Of a stretch of DNA of 64,000 bases, positions 1-7,534 are shown in pieces (the first letter of the stretch is position 1; every line of letters begins with the position of its first letter). This DNA comes from Ruminococcus flavefaciens FD-1 (GTDB taxonomy: Bacteria; Bacillota; Clostridia; Oscillospirales; Ruminococcaceae). The stretch lies in NCBI GenBank assembly GCA_000174895.1, contig ACOK01000001.1, positions 1 through 64,000 of the forward strand. The letters run 5' to 3'. A program made the position numbers and the translations under genes. The notes under the pieces are model-generated. The model searched no databases, was not told the origin of the DNA, and was given only the letters and a program-made list of their open reading frames with translations.

Positions 1-71
1 CACCACAGTTAACCGTTCCTGTTTTTGTTTGTATAGGATGTGACAACGGCGGTCGGTCGTCTTATCATGGC

Positions 72-105
72 AAAAAAAATGAGCGGACTAAGAGGAGGTC
101 CGCTC
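72..105 (-). terminator. Rho-independent terminator of the 24-residue peptide gene
   Basis: An 8-bp perfect stem (GAGCGGAC at 81-88 with GTCCGCTC at 98-105) closes a 9-nt loop. On the minus strand it is followed by ATTTTTTTTG. It sits 36 nt after the stop of the small peptide gene at 141-215, so that gene would be made as a short monocistronic mRNA. Confidence 0.85.
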
Positions 106-140
106 TGAGAGGTTAATGATATGGATGGATTGCTGAACAA

Positions 141-215
141 TTAGTTGTTGCCGCCGTTGCCGTTGCCGCCATTCTTTATCCAGTCCCAAAGGCCGAATAT
201 TATTGCTTCTTCCAT
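141..215 (-). CDS. 24-residue peptide, candidate target of the neighbouring LytTR system
   Basis: Short ORF with all the parts of a real gene: a -10 box (253-258), an AAGGAG ribosome binding site (225-230) 9 nt before the ATG, and its own terminator (72-105). The peptide begins MEEAIIFGLWDWIKN and ends in a Gly/Asn-rich tail, GGNGNGGNN. The first half could form an amphipathic helix with a WDW core; the tail looks flexible. There is no signal peptide, no double-glycine leader and no cysteine, so it is not an AgrD-type thiolactone precursor. Three LytTR-like repeats lie upstream of its promoter. It could be a signalling peptide, a leaderless bacteriocin or a membrane-active peptide. I recognise no family. 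Confidence 0.7.
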   Translation of the reverse strand: MEEAIIFGLWDWIKNGGNGNGGNN

Positions 216-252
216 TCTTCTCAACTCCTTTCGTGATCTTTACTGTAATTAT

Positions 253-336
253 ATTATATCCGATGTTCACAAAATAATCCATAAAAAAGGAGTGAAAGTA
301 TCTTTTGAGGGAGTGAATGATAAAAATGGGAGTGAA
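253..336 (-). promoter_or_regulatory. Promoter with three LytTR-type repeats, driving the 24-residue peptide
   Basis: The repeat GGAGTGAA (plus-strand reading) occurs at 289-296, 310-317 and 329-336, spaced 21 and 19 bp, about two helical turns. On the minus strand a TATAAT box lies at 253-258, so the nearest repeat starts 31 bp from it, where an activator replacing a poor -35 would sit. LytTR-domain regulators bind direct repeats with roughly this phasing. The same arrangement recurs at 3294-3379. Binding by the regulator at 603-1313 is inferred from proximity. Confidence 0.7.
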
Positions 337-382
337 CGGCATTGTTTTTTATTATTTTTTGACATAGAACGACATATCAGAC

Positions 383-411
383 TTGACTTTTGTCAGAAAA
401 TATGATAAAAT
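383..411 (+). promoter_or_regulatory. Promoter of the peptide/LytTR regulator/kinase operon
   Basis: TTGACT (383-388) and TAAAAT (406-411) are separated by 17 bp. Transcription would start near 418, giving a leader of about 80 nt before the 27-residue ORF at 501 and about 185 nt before the regulator at 603. It is divergent from the peptide promoter at 253-336. Confidence 0.6.
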
Positions 412-500
412 ATATAAGATATTTATTATTGGTCCATCGATCGGTCTTTGCTTGAAAAACAGTTCGGCAAAGGTCTGCCTGTGGACATAAAGGGGATACG

Positions 501-584
501 ATGCCCGGCTTATCAAATGAAAGCATGGGGCATTATTTATTTTTTTGGATATGGAATTGGCTCTTAAATTCAATTAAAGTATAG
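501..584 (+). CDS. 27-residue hydrophobic Trp-rich peptide leading the LytTR operon
   Basis: ATG at 501 follows AAAGGGG (489-495) by 5 nt; the TAG at 582-584 lies directly before the ribosome binding site of the response regulator. The peptide starts MPGLSNESMGHY and continues with the hydrophobic segment LFFWIWNWLLNSIKV, which has three tryptophans. It may be a membrane-inserting or pheromone-like peptide co-transcribed with its sensor. Alternatively it may be only a translated leader: its start region pairs ATGCCC (501-506) with GGGCAT (528-533), followed by a T-rich run (534-546), which resembles an attenuator. There is no homology evidence. Confidence 0.45.
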   Translation: MPGLSNESMGHYLFFWIWNWLLNSIKV

Positions 585-602
585 AGGGAGAGTCGGTCCG
601 GT

Positions 603-1313
603 ATGAGGATAGCTATTTGCGATGATAACATGATACTTCACAAGGAACTGAAAAGATGCCTTGAAAAATACGCCGTTATGAGAAAAATAGATATGGTATA
701 CGATGATTATACCAGCGGTGTTGAGCTTCTTTCGGGAAATCTTGAATATGATATCATCTTTATGGATTATGAAATGGATGGAATAAACGGAGTCGAAACT
801 GCAAAGAAACTTCGTTCAAGAAAAGTCAAAACAACTATTATTTTTCTTTCAAGCTTTGAACACGTAGTATTTGAAGCTTTCAAGGTCAATGCCTACAGAT
901 ACCTTCTGAAGCCTGTGGAAATGGAAAGTCTTACAGAAGCACTTGATTCCTACCTTGCAGAGATAGAGGATGACGACCAGTACATATATATATCCACCGA
1001 TGACGGTAATATGCGCATATTTGCTGATGATATAATATACGCCGAGGCTTCAAACAAATATTGCTTCATACGTACTGTAGATGGGGATATAATGTACAAG
1101 AATACGCTTTCGGAATTTGAGACACACGTCCCTGCCGATAAGTTTTTCAGATGTCACCGTTCTTTCCTTGTAGGATTCGGGCATATAGAATCACATACTG
1201 CTGCGGATATAATATTCGATAATCAGGAAAAAGCACAGATAAGCAAACTCAAGCTTACTCCTTTCAGAAAGGCGTTTGCTGACTACATGAAGAGATATAA
1301 TTACAGGCGGTAA
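603..1313 (+). CDS. LytTR-family response regulator (AgrA/VirR-like)
   Basis: 236 residues. An N-terminal receiver domain (about 1-120) has acidic residues D7/D8, phospho-acceptor D55 in IIFMDYEMDG and the conserved lysine in YLLKPVE. A C-terminal LytTR DNA-binding domain (about 128-232) includes the typical FFRCHRSFLV stretch. LytTR regulators bind direct repeats upstream of promoters and usually control peptide, bacteriocin or virulence genes. The kinase gene starts 5 nt after the stop, so the two form one operon with the 27-residue ORF. Its likely targets are the two repeat-bearing promoters at 253-336 and 3294-3379. The ribosome binding site GAGGGAG lies about 12 nt before the ATG. Confidence 0.92.
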   Translation: MRIAICDDNMILHKELKRCLEKYAVMRKIDMVYDDYTSGVELLSGNLEYDIIFMDYEMDGINGVETAKKLRSRKVKTTIIFLSSFEHVVFEAFKVNAYRYLLKPVEMESLTEALDSYLAEIEDDDQYIYISTDDGNMRIFADDIIYAEASNKYCFIRTVDGDIMYKNTLSEFETHVPADKFFRCHRSFLVGFGHIESHTAADIIFDNQEKAQISKLKLTPFRKAFADYMKRYNYRR

Positions 1314-1318
1314 GAAAT

Positions 1319-2602
1319 ATGATAATATGTACTTTTGCAGTTATGGTTTTATGCGCCTTTCTGATGCTGAAAATATACAGTATTATTTATTCAGAGGATT
1401 TTAAGTTCAGCCTGCCTGTAACAATAATATTTTTGATCCTTCAGGAATCTATCAACTTGATTCCTATGCTTGATTTGAAGATGCCTTATTTGCTGCTTCT
1501 GGTCGTGTTGATACTGCTCCCTGTGAGATATGCGTTGTTCTATTCTTTGATATTCAAGAAATTCAGATCAAGGTATTTATACATCGGTTTGCTGTTTATT
1601 GAAATGGATTTCTATATAACGGGTATCGAAAGGGATATCGGAATGAACTATACTCAATTAAGCGTATCATTTATAGAGACCGTTCTGCTGCTGCTGCTGT
1701 TTCTTTACGTAAGGAAAAAGAATACAGCGCTGATCATGCATTCAAAAATAAGGCGCATACCTGTAAGGATATATATAGCTATACTGATATTCATTGTCCT
1801 GGTTGAAATAGTGCTGGAATCACTCAGAAGCGAGACAGTACGTTCTTTTGGCAAGTATGCAGCTTTGCCGCTTATTGTGGTAATGGGGTATATCGTGATC
1901 AGTCTTATGCAAATAAGCATATCGGATACCGAACAGCGAGAGATCGTTGAACTCCTTGATACTCAGCTGAAAAATCAGACGAACTACTACGAGAAGATCA
2001 ACGATATCTACAGCGAATTCAGAAGCTTCCGTCACGATTTCAAAAACCACCTGATATGCCTGAGAAGTTTGCTTGCAGACGGCGATACCGACAAGGCACT
2101 TGCTTATATGAGCGATATCGAGTCTATAAGCTATACGGAAAAGCACCGCTACGAAACAGGCAACGTAATAGCAGATGCACTGCTTAACGATAAAGCCGAA
2201 AGAGCAGAGCAGTATAACGTAAAGATCAATTATTCGGGCTTGATCCCGACAATGGGAATAACCGATGTGGATATATGCACACTGATGTCAAATGCTATAG
2301 ACAACGCAATAGAAGCCTGTGCAAAGGATAGATCCGATAATATGAAGGAAGTAACAGTAACCGCAGATTTCAAGCGGGGATGCTTCTTCTTTACGGTAAA
2401 GAACCCCATATTTGAAACAGTCAGGATACAGAAGGATAACAAGATCAGAACCACCAAGGAAGACAAAGCCATCCACGGTTACGGTCTTTCAAATATCATC
2501 AAGGTCTCGAAGAAGTACAACGGTGATACGAAAGTACGTGTGGATAAGGATAAGAAGGAGTTCATCCTTGAATCCTACCTGTTCATCAAAGAGGATGTAT
2601 AA
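1319..2602 (+). CDS. GHKL-domain sensor histidine kinase (AgrC-like)
   Basis: 427 residues. The N-terminal half (about 1-205) is a run of six or so hydrophobic membrane segments, the usual sensor of peptide-responsive kinases. A coiled linker follows, then the phospho-acceptor region RHDFKNHL with H239, the N-box LMSNAIDNAIEAC and a glycine-rich GYGLSNI motif of the GHKL ATPase fold. It is the cognate partner of the LytTR regulator 5 nt upstream. Kinases of this type normally sense a secreted peptide; the two short peptide ORFs nearby are candidates. A strong terminator follows at 2631-2672. Confidence 0.92.
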   Translation: MIICTFAVMVLCAFLMLKIYSIIYSEDFKFSLPVTIIFLILQESINLIPMLDLKMPYLLLLVVLILLPVRYALFYSLIFKKFRSRYLYIGLLFIEMDFYITGIERDIGMNYTQLSVSFIETVLLLLLFLYVRKKNTALIMHSKIRRIPVRIYIAILIFIVLVEIVLESLRSETVRSFGKYAALPLIVVMGYIVISLMQISISDTEQREIVELLDTQLKNQTNYYEKINDIYSEFRSFRHDFKNHLICLRSLLADGDTDKALAYMSDIESISYTEKHRYETGNVIADALLNDKAERAEQYNVKINYSGLIPTMGITDVDICTLMSNAIDNAIEACAKDRSDNMKEVTVTADFKRGCFFFTVKNPIFETVRIQKDNKIRTTKEDKAIHGYGLSNIIKVSKKYNGDTKVRVDKDKKEFILESYLFIKEDV

Positions 2603-2630
2603 CAAGCCCAAACAGCTTTGCATGAAAAAG

Positions 2631-2672
2631 ACGCTGTATCGTTCATATGAGAACGGTACAGCGTTTCTTTAT
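2631..2672. terminator. Bidirectional terminator after the sensor kinase
   Basis: The arms 2631-2644 and 2651-2664 form a 14-bp stem with one mismatch around the loop ATATGA. TTTCTTT follows on the plus strand and CTTTTTC on the minus strand, so it can end both the kinase operon and the convergent gene at 2755-3228. Confidence 0.8.
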
Positions 2673-2688
2673 GTGCTATATAGCAGAA

Positions 2689-2719
2689 CTGCCGCATATA
2701 CCATGAAGATATGCGGCAG
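2689..2719. repeat. Perfect 11-bp inverted repeat between convergent genes
   Basis: CTGCCGCATAT (2689-2699) is the exact reverse complement of 2709-2719, with a 9-nt loop. There is no T-tract on either side, so it is a weak terminator at best. It could aid termination or protect the 3' end of the minus-strand transcript. Confidence 0.6.
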
Positions 2720-2754
2720 AAATTATGGAGAGATTGTCAGGAAACAGCTTGGAA

Positions 2755-3228
2755 TTATTGCATTAAAGTAGTTGAGTTTGAATTGTACTTTACGCCTATA
2801 TATATGTCAATGATCGAATCCGAACTGTAATTCTCAGGATCAAGTCGCACCACGCTGTAATACGGCTCGGAAATGATAGTATAGTTTTTCTTATTGATAT
2901 GCTCAATTAGCCTTTGCTCTGTTTTTTTCAGATCGAGGAAATTGCCCTCGTGACGCACAGTGATCGCCTGAAGAAGCTTGAGCACAGGTTCAAAACCGTA
3001 CTCCTTACGGCTTTGAAGGACTTTGTCAACAGGCATGAAAAGCTCATAGTCAGCTTCATCGCCATGATCGTCGAATCGGAAAATTATCCTGTCAGTGAGT
3101 TCAACACCGAGAGCGCCTATATTTCTGTTGATATGCTGTATAAAATCAGGAAATCTTTTTTTGTCGAGTTTTATTTTGTATGTTATTAAATTGAATAGGA
3201 ATATTGACTGTCGTTCTATTATCTGCAT
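2755..3228 (-). CDS. GyrI-like / DUF5085-like small protein, second LytTR target
   Basis: 157 residues from the ATG at 3226-3228; an in-frame ATG five codons upstream is less likely because its first codons contain the ribosome binding site GGAGG (3237-3241), 8 nt before the chosen start. The chain has the pattern of GyrI/AraC effector-binding folds, with a midpoint ELFMPVDK strand and a C-terminal SSDSIIDIYIGVK strand, and recalls DUF5085. There is no signal peptide or membrane segment. Its promoter carries three repeats matching those of the 24-residue peptide gene, so it is probably co-regulated. It may bind a small molecule or peptide; the function is unknown. Confidence 0.75.
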   Translation of the reverse strand: MQIIERQSIFLFNLITYKIKLDKKRFPDFIQHINRNIGALGVELTDRIIFRFDDHGDEADYELFMPVDKVLQSRKEYGFEPVLKLLQAITVRHEGNFLDLKKTEQRLIEHINKKNYTIISEPYYSVVRLDPENYSSDSIIDIYIGVKYNSNSTTLMQ

Positions 3229-3293
3229 CTGAAGTGCCTCCATTATATCATTACGGCGCCGAAGGGACGGCTTTTTTCTTTTTTTCTATTGCT

Positions 3294-3379
3294 ATTATAC
3301 CATTCATCGTAAAATTTTGCAACTATTGCGGAGTGAATGGGCGCTATTTTTGAGTGAACGGACATATTTGAGGAGCGAA
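3294..3379 (-). promoter_or_regulatory. Promoter with three LytTR-type repeats at exact 21-bp spacing
   Basis: GGAGTGAA (3330-3337), TGAGTGAA (3351-3358) and GGAGCGAA (3372-3379) are spaced exactly 21 and 21 bp. The minus-strand TATAAT box is at 3294-3299, so the nearest repeat begins 31 bp from it, as in the promoter at 253-336. No good -35 box is present, which fits activator dependence. It drives the GyrI-like gene ending at 2755. Confidence 0.72.
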
Positions 3380-3429
3380 CGTCAGAATTTGCTGATTTGA
3401 TACAGGCAGAAAAAGACCGCCGGGGTAGC

Positions 3430-3766
3430 TGTGGTACTCGTATAGCAACTTTATATGTATTTATCGGGGAAAACCTTTCTGAGGAAAGGTTCCCTCTGAC
3501 GGAGGCCGTCCCCTCTGTCAGCTACGCTGACATCTCCCCACACTGTGGGGAGTCGGCCCCGCCCCCCCTTCCAAAGACTTTTAATAGAATTTTGCCCCTG
3601 ATAGGGCGCTCCACGATAAATGTGAAAAACAAAAGTAATTCTGGGAGCGCCCTATCAGGGGCAAAATTAATACTGAAAGTTTTAGGAAGGGAGTTTGAGG
3701 GAGAACCCTTTTTCAAAAGGGTTTCCCTCAATAGACACGCATAAAACTGCCGTATGAGTATCACGG
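3430..3766. repeat. Long palindromic intergenic element, family A (long copy)
   Basis: No gene is seen in this 3380-3781 stretch. The ends are inverted copies of each other: GTGGTACTCGTATAGC at the left, and the reverse complement of the right end begins GTGATACTCATACGGC. Inside, a perfect 25-bp inverted repeat (3588-3612 with 3644-3668) encloses a 31-nt loop, and smaller hairpins lie at 3470-3490 and 3704-3732. It looks like a short element of the kind at 56776-56884 enlarged by an inner palindrome. Such elements are non-autonomous repeats that spread between genes; mobility here is inferred. Confidence 0.75.
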
Positions 3767-3781
3767 ATAAGAGGATGCTTT

Positions 3782-4657
3782 TTATGAATATTCGGAGCGT
3801 AGGTGTTTGACGAACAATTCTGCTATTGGTGAGAAAACCTGATATTTCTTCCAGATAATGTACATATCTGTTTCAAGCACAGGAGAAATGGGACGGAAGC
3901 ACAGTCCGCTTTCCTCGCTTGTATCGATGAGGTGCTCGAATGTAAGCAGATATCCGATGCCCTCTTTCACGAATACCGAGCCGTTATAGGCAAGGTTGAA
4001 AGTTCCGGCAAAGTTCAGTTTGTCCATATCCTCGCCGCACCAGCGGGGGAAATCCACCTTTATCGACTGCTCGGAGCAAAAAAGAGGAAGTCCGTACAGG
4101 TCCTCGAATGTTATCTCGCTCTTTTCGGCAAGGCGGCTGTCACGCCGCATCACTACGCCCCACTTATCGCTTCCGGGGATAGTCAGGTAATTGTACTTCG
4201 ACAGATTTGGCGGCTCCACTATTACTGCAAGGTCAAGCAGGCCACGGTCAAGCCTTTCCGCAACAGGTTCGGTGTCGCCGCTGAAAATATGGAATCTGAA
4301 GCCCAGATACTTCTCCTTGAAAGACTTGACGCTGCGGGCAAGATGCTTGATAAGGTAGCTTTCAGCGCAGCCGATACGCACTTCGCCGCCTATAATATTG
4401 TTAAGCTGGCTGAATTCCTCGGCAGTTTTGTCAACCATAGCTATGATATCCTCGGCACGTTTCCTCAGCAGCATTCCCTCGTCATTGAGCCGCATATTTT
4501 TGTTGGTACGGATGAACAGTTCATGTCCCAGTTCATCCTCCAGCTTTTTTATTTCCTTAGAGAGGGAAGGCTGTGAGATATGCAGTCTTTCCGCTGCTCT
4601 TGTCATATTTTCCTCTCTTGCTATTGCAAGAAAATAGCGAAGAACTCTTACTTCCAT
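3782..4657 (-). CDS. LysR-family transcriptional regulator
   Basis: 291 residues, the usual size. An N-terminal winged helix-turn-helix (about 1-60, MEVRVLRYFLAIAREEN then AAERLHISQPSLSKEIKKLE) is followed by the two-lobed effector-binding domain (about 90-291). The start at 4655-4657 is preferred over an ATG four codons upstream because GAGG lies 6 nt before it and the family begins with the hydrophobic MEVRVLRYF. Its target is unknown; LysR regulators often act on a divergent neighbour, but the next upstream gene (GH25) is in the same direction and ends with a strong terminator. Effector not predictable. Confidence 0.9.
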   Translation of the reverse strand: MEVRVLRYFLAIAREENMTRAAERLHISQPSLSKEIKKLEDELGHELFIRTNKNMRLNDEGMLLRKRAEDIIAMVDKTAEEFSQLNNIIGGEVRIGCAESYLIKHLARSVKSFKEKYLGFRFHIFSGDTEPVAERLDRGLLDLAVIVEPPNLSKYNYLTIPGSDKWGVVMRRDSRLAEKSEITFEDLYGLPLFCSEQSIKVDFPRWCGEDMDKLNFAGTFNLAYNGSVFVKEGIGYLLTFEHLIDTSEESGLCFRPISPVLETDMYIIWKKYQVFSPIAELFVKHLRSEYS

Positions 4658-4670
4658 GATCCACCTCATT

Positions 4671-4706
4671 AAAAAATATGCATACCGCAGTCCACGGTAT
4701 GCATAT
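4671..4706 (-). terminator. Rho-independent terminator of the GH25 gene
   Basis: A perfect 12-bp stem (4676-4687 with 4695-4706) around a 7-nt loop, followed on the minus strand by TTTTTT (4671-4676). It begins 11 nt after the GH25 stop and nearly touches the LysR start region. Confidence 0.9.
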
Positions 4707-4716
4707 TATAATTTCA

Positions 4717-6384
4717 TTAATAGCCGTTGAGGTGAACATCCTTGATTATCGAAGGATAATCGGTGTAAAGATAATCACGGTCAACGTTTCCGTTTATGCC
4801 GTTTACGGAACCTGTGCTTGTGTACTGCCACATTCCGTAGCCCTTGTTGAAGCTCGGACGGTTCACGTTATAGTGTGCGACCCAGACTGTATACTTCTTG
4901 AAGAGAGAAGAATCAAGCTTGGTGTTAAGGAAGTTAGTGTAGCTTGTGATGCCTACGAAATAGCCTTCCTTTTCAAGCACTGAACAGAAAGCGTCGGTAA
5001 TTGCAGTTACCTCAGCTGTACTGAGTTTAGCTATAACAGCGTCTTCAACGTCGAAATAAACGGGATATTCGAGCTTGTAGCCCTTGATAACTTCCAGGCA
5101 GGTCTCAGCTTCCTGTTTTGCAGCTGCTGGAGTTGTAGCGTAACTGTACCAGTACACGCCTCGTCCCAGTCCTGCTTCTTCGGCAGCCTTCATATTCTGG
5201 TCGAAATATACGTCCTTCTGTGAAAGCAGTTTACCGTAACCTGCACGGATAATAGCATAGTCAACTCCATCAGCCTTGACCTTGTTCCAGTCAATGGACT
5301 TCTGCCATTCCGAAACATCGATACCGTTTGCGATTCCCTTGTTCACCTGAACTTCGGGGTAACTTGGTTCACTTGAGGTATTCGGATATTTCTCAGGATC
5401 GTAAGTCTTGGGAGATACTACAAAAGGATAGTTGACATACGCATGGTTAAGGTCAACGACACCGTTGATGCCGTCGATATGGCCGCTGTCGCTGTACTGC
5501 CAAATACCGTAATCGGAATTATAGTTCGGTACATCGACATTGAAATTTGCTACCCAGATATCGTACTTATCAAGCAAGGATGAGTACACTTTAGTATTAA
5601 GGAAATTCACATAGCTGTAAAGTCCGACATGATAGCCCTTGCTTTCGATGTAGTTACAGAAAGTTTCGATAATAGCGGAGACTTCGGCAACTGACAGTTT
5701 GCTCTGACAGGCGTCCTCGATATCGAAATAAACAGGATATGTAAAGTCATAATTCTTGATGACCTCGTAGCACACTTCGGCTTCACGCTGAGCTGCTTCA
5801 ACAGTAGTAGCATAGCTGTACCAGTAAGTACCTGTATCTATGCCAAGAGCCTGAGCCTGCTCAACATTAGTTTCAAAATAAGGGTCCTTCTGTGAAATCA
5901 CCTTGCCGTATCCGGCTCTGATGATGGCGAAATCGACACCGGCATCCTTTACCTTCTGCCAGTCTATCTCATGCTGCCATTCCGAAACATCGATTCCATC
6001 GGCTCTACGGTAGAGATTGGCCGAGTCTTTCAGTCTGTCAAGATAACCCTGGTGTGCATTGTAGATCGCAAATACATTGAACGGCGTTTCAGCAGCTGCC
6101 TCTGCAAAAGCCATAACTGCGCCCATTGCAGCTTCAGTAGTACTTTCCGCCTCTGTTTCCGAAACCTGTGTGACAGCGTCTTCAGCCTGAGCTTCTGTCG
6201 CCTCAACAGTTGCTTCTTCTTCAATTTCTTCTTTACTTTCTGCCTCTTCTGTGATATCATATATATCAGAAGGAAGTGTTGCTATGCTCTCATCATCAGC
6301 AGCAAATGCACCCGAAGATACAACAGCTGAACCGATAAAAGCGCATGACAGCACCGCAGAAAGCAAGCGTTGTGAAAGCTTCAT
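4717..6384 (-). CDS. Secreted protein with two GH25 lysozyme domains
   Basis: 555 residues. A signal peptide (1-29, cut near AFAAD) and a Glu/Ala/Thr-rich acidic linker (about 38-100) precede two tandem GH25 muramidase domains, about 129-335 and 349-555. Each has the opening GIDVSEWQ, the IIRAGYGK strand and a YPVYFD(I/V)EDA segment with the catalytic acidic residues, and ends with a WQY(S/T) block. The copies are similar enough to mark an internal duplication. The family hydrolyses the MurNAc-GlcNAc bond of peptidoglycan. It probably acts in wall turnover or against other bacteria. AGGAG lies 11 nt before the ATG; the gene has its own promoter and terminator. Confidence 0.93.
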   Translation of the reverse strand: MKLSQRLLSAVLSCAFIGSAVVSSGAFAADDESIATLPSDIYDITEEAESKEEIEEEATVEATEAQAEDAVTQVSETEAESTTEAAMGAVMAFAEAAAETPFNVFAIYNAHQGYLDRLKDSANLYRRADGIDVSEWQHEIDWQKVKDAGVDFAIIRAGYGKVISQKDPYFETNVEQAQALGIDTGTYWYSYATTVEAAQREAEVCYEVIKNYDFTYPVYFDIEDACQSKLSVAEVSAIIETFCNYIESKGYHVGLYSYVNFLNTKVYSSLLDKYDIWVANFNVDVPNYNSDYGIWQYSDSGHIDGINGVVDLNHAYVNYPFVVSPKTYDPEKYPNTSSEPSYPEVQVNKGIANGIDVSEWQKSIDWNKVKADGVDYAIIRAGYGKLLSQKDVYFDQNMKAAEEAGLGRGVYWYSYATTPAAAKQEAETCLEVIKGYKLEYPVYFDVEDAVIAKLSTAEVTAITDAFCSVLEKEGYFVGITSYTNFLNTKLDSSLFKKYTVWVAHYNVNRPSFNKGYGMWQYTSTGSVNGINGNVDRDYLYTDYPSIIKDVHLNGY

Positions 6385-6444
6385 CGCTAATCATACTCCT
6401 TTCATATGTACTGAATAATAACAATTACAGTACTTATTTATGTA

Positions 6445-6473
6445 ATTATACCATAAGATAGCCAAAATTTCAA
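6445..6473 (-). promoter_or_regulatory. Promoter of the GH25 gene
   Basis: Reading the minus strand, TTGAAA (6468-6473) and TATAAT (6445-6450) are 17 bp apart, about 60 nt before the GH25 start. Confidence 0.7.
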
Positions 6474-6586
6474 CACATGCAGTGCAAATATCACATTTCT
6501 CTCATATTCTTTGGTAATATTGTACGTAATGGAATGGTATTTTTGTGAGCATTTTCTAAAAAATAATCAAATCCGAGGTAACATAT

Positions 6587-7534
6587 ATGATAAAATTTGT
6601 TATAAATGACAATGACAGCGGTCAGAGGGTAGACAAATTCATTTCAAAAGCCCTTCCGGACCTGCCTAAAAGCATGATGTACAGGCTTATCCGCAAGAAG
6701 GACATCAAGGTCAACGGCAAGAGATGCGAGATATCCACGAAGCTGATGACTGATGATGTGGTTACAGTCTATGTAAAGCAGGAGCTTTCGGGTACAAAAC
6801 AGCATGACATGAGCTTCCTGAAAGCAGATACTGCTCTTGATACTGTGTACGAGGACGAGAATGTCATTATCGTAAATAAACCCCTCGGACTTGATTCACA
6901 CAGCAACGGCGAACACAACGATGACACTTTGATAAACCGAATAAAGCTTTATCTCTACAATAAAAACGAATATCAGCCCGATGAGGAAAGCTCATTTGCT
7001 CCTGCGCTGTGCAGTCGTCTCGACCGCAACACAAGCGGACTTGTCACTGCGGTAAAGAATGCGGCGGCGCTTCGTGAGATAAACTCTGCTATTCGTGACG
7101 GGATGGTGCATAAGATATACCTGTGCATCACCATTGCACAGCCGCCGAAAAGTGCTGATATTATAACCGCATACCACAAAAAAGAGGACTCACGGAATAT
7201 CGTCAGGATATCCGATCATCCTCTTGATGGCTATAAACCGATAAAAACCGGCTATGAAGTTCTGAAATCCCACAAAGGACTTTCCCTTGTGAAAGTCACT
7301 CTTTTCACAGGGCGCACTCACCAGATACGTGCACATCTTTCCCATGTGGGGGCTCCGCTTCTCGGAGACGGCAAATACGGCGATACATCCGTAAACAAGC
7401 GCTATGGAGTTTTCTATCAGGCTCTGTGTGCTTACGGACTGGAGTTCGCTTTGTCTGAGGATTCTCCTCTTGCCTATCTTAACAAGCTGGATATCCACGC
7501 TCCCGAGCCGGATTTCGCCGAAAAATATTTCTGA
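6587..7534 (+). CDS. RluA-family 23S rRNA pseudouridine synthase
   Basis: 315 residues. An S4 RNA-binding domain (about 1-70, QRVDKFISKALPDLPKSMMYRLIRKKDIKVNG) is joined to the pseudouridine synthase domain, with catalytic aspartate in CSRLDRNTSGL and a C-terminal GRTHQIRAHLSHVGAPLLGD motif. The enzyme converts specific uridines of large-subunit rRNA to pseudouridine; RluC or RluD type cannot be told apart here. GAGGT precedes the ATG. The stop abuts the convergent tyrA stop with no spacer. Confidence 0.93.
   Translation: MIKFVINDNDSGQRVDKFISKALPDLPKSMMYRLIRKKDIKVNGKRCEISTKLMTDDVVTVYVKQELSGTKQHDMSFLKADTALDTVYEDENVIIVNKPLGLDSHSNGEHNDDTLINRIKLYLYNKNEYQPDEESSFAPALCSRLDRNTSGLVTAVKNAAALREINSAIRDGMVHKIYLCITIAQPPKSADIITAYHKKEDSRNIVRISDHPLDGYKPIKTGYEVLKSHKGLSLVKVTLFTGRTHQIRAHLSHVGAPLLGDGKYGDTSVNKRYGVFYQALCAYGLEFALSEDSPLAYLNKLDIHAPEPDFAEKYF

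Noticed and set aside
3397..3764. Open frames on both strands through the palindromic element
   Set aside because: Composition follows the inverted repeats; no start signals or protein-like features.
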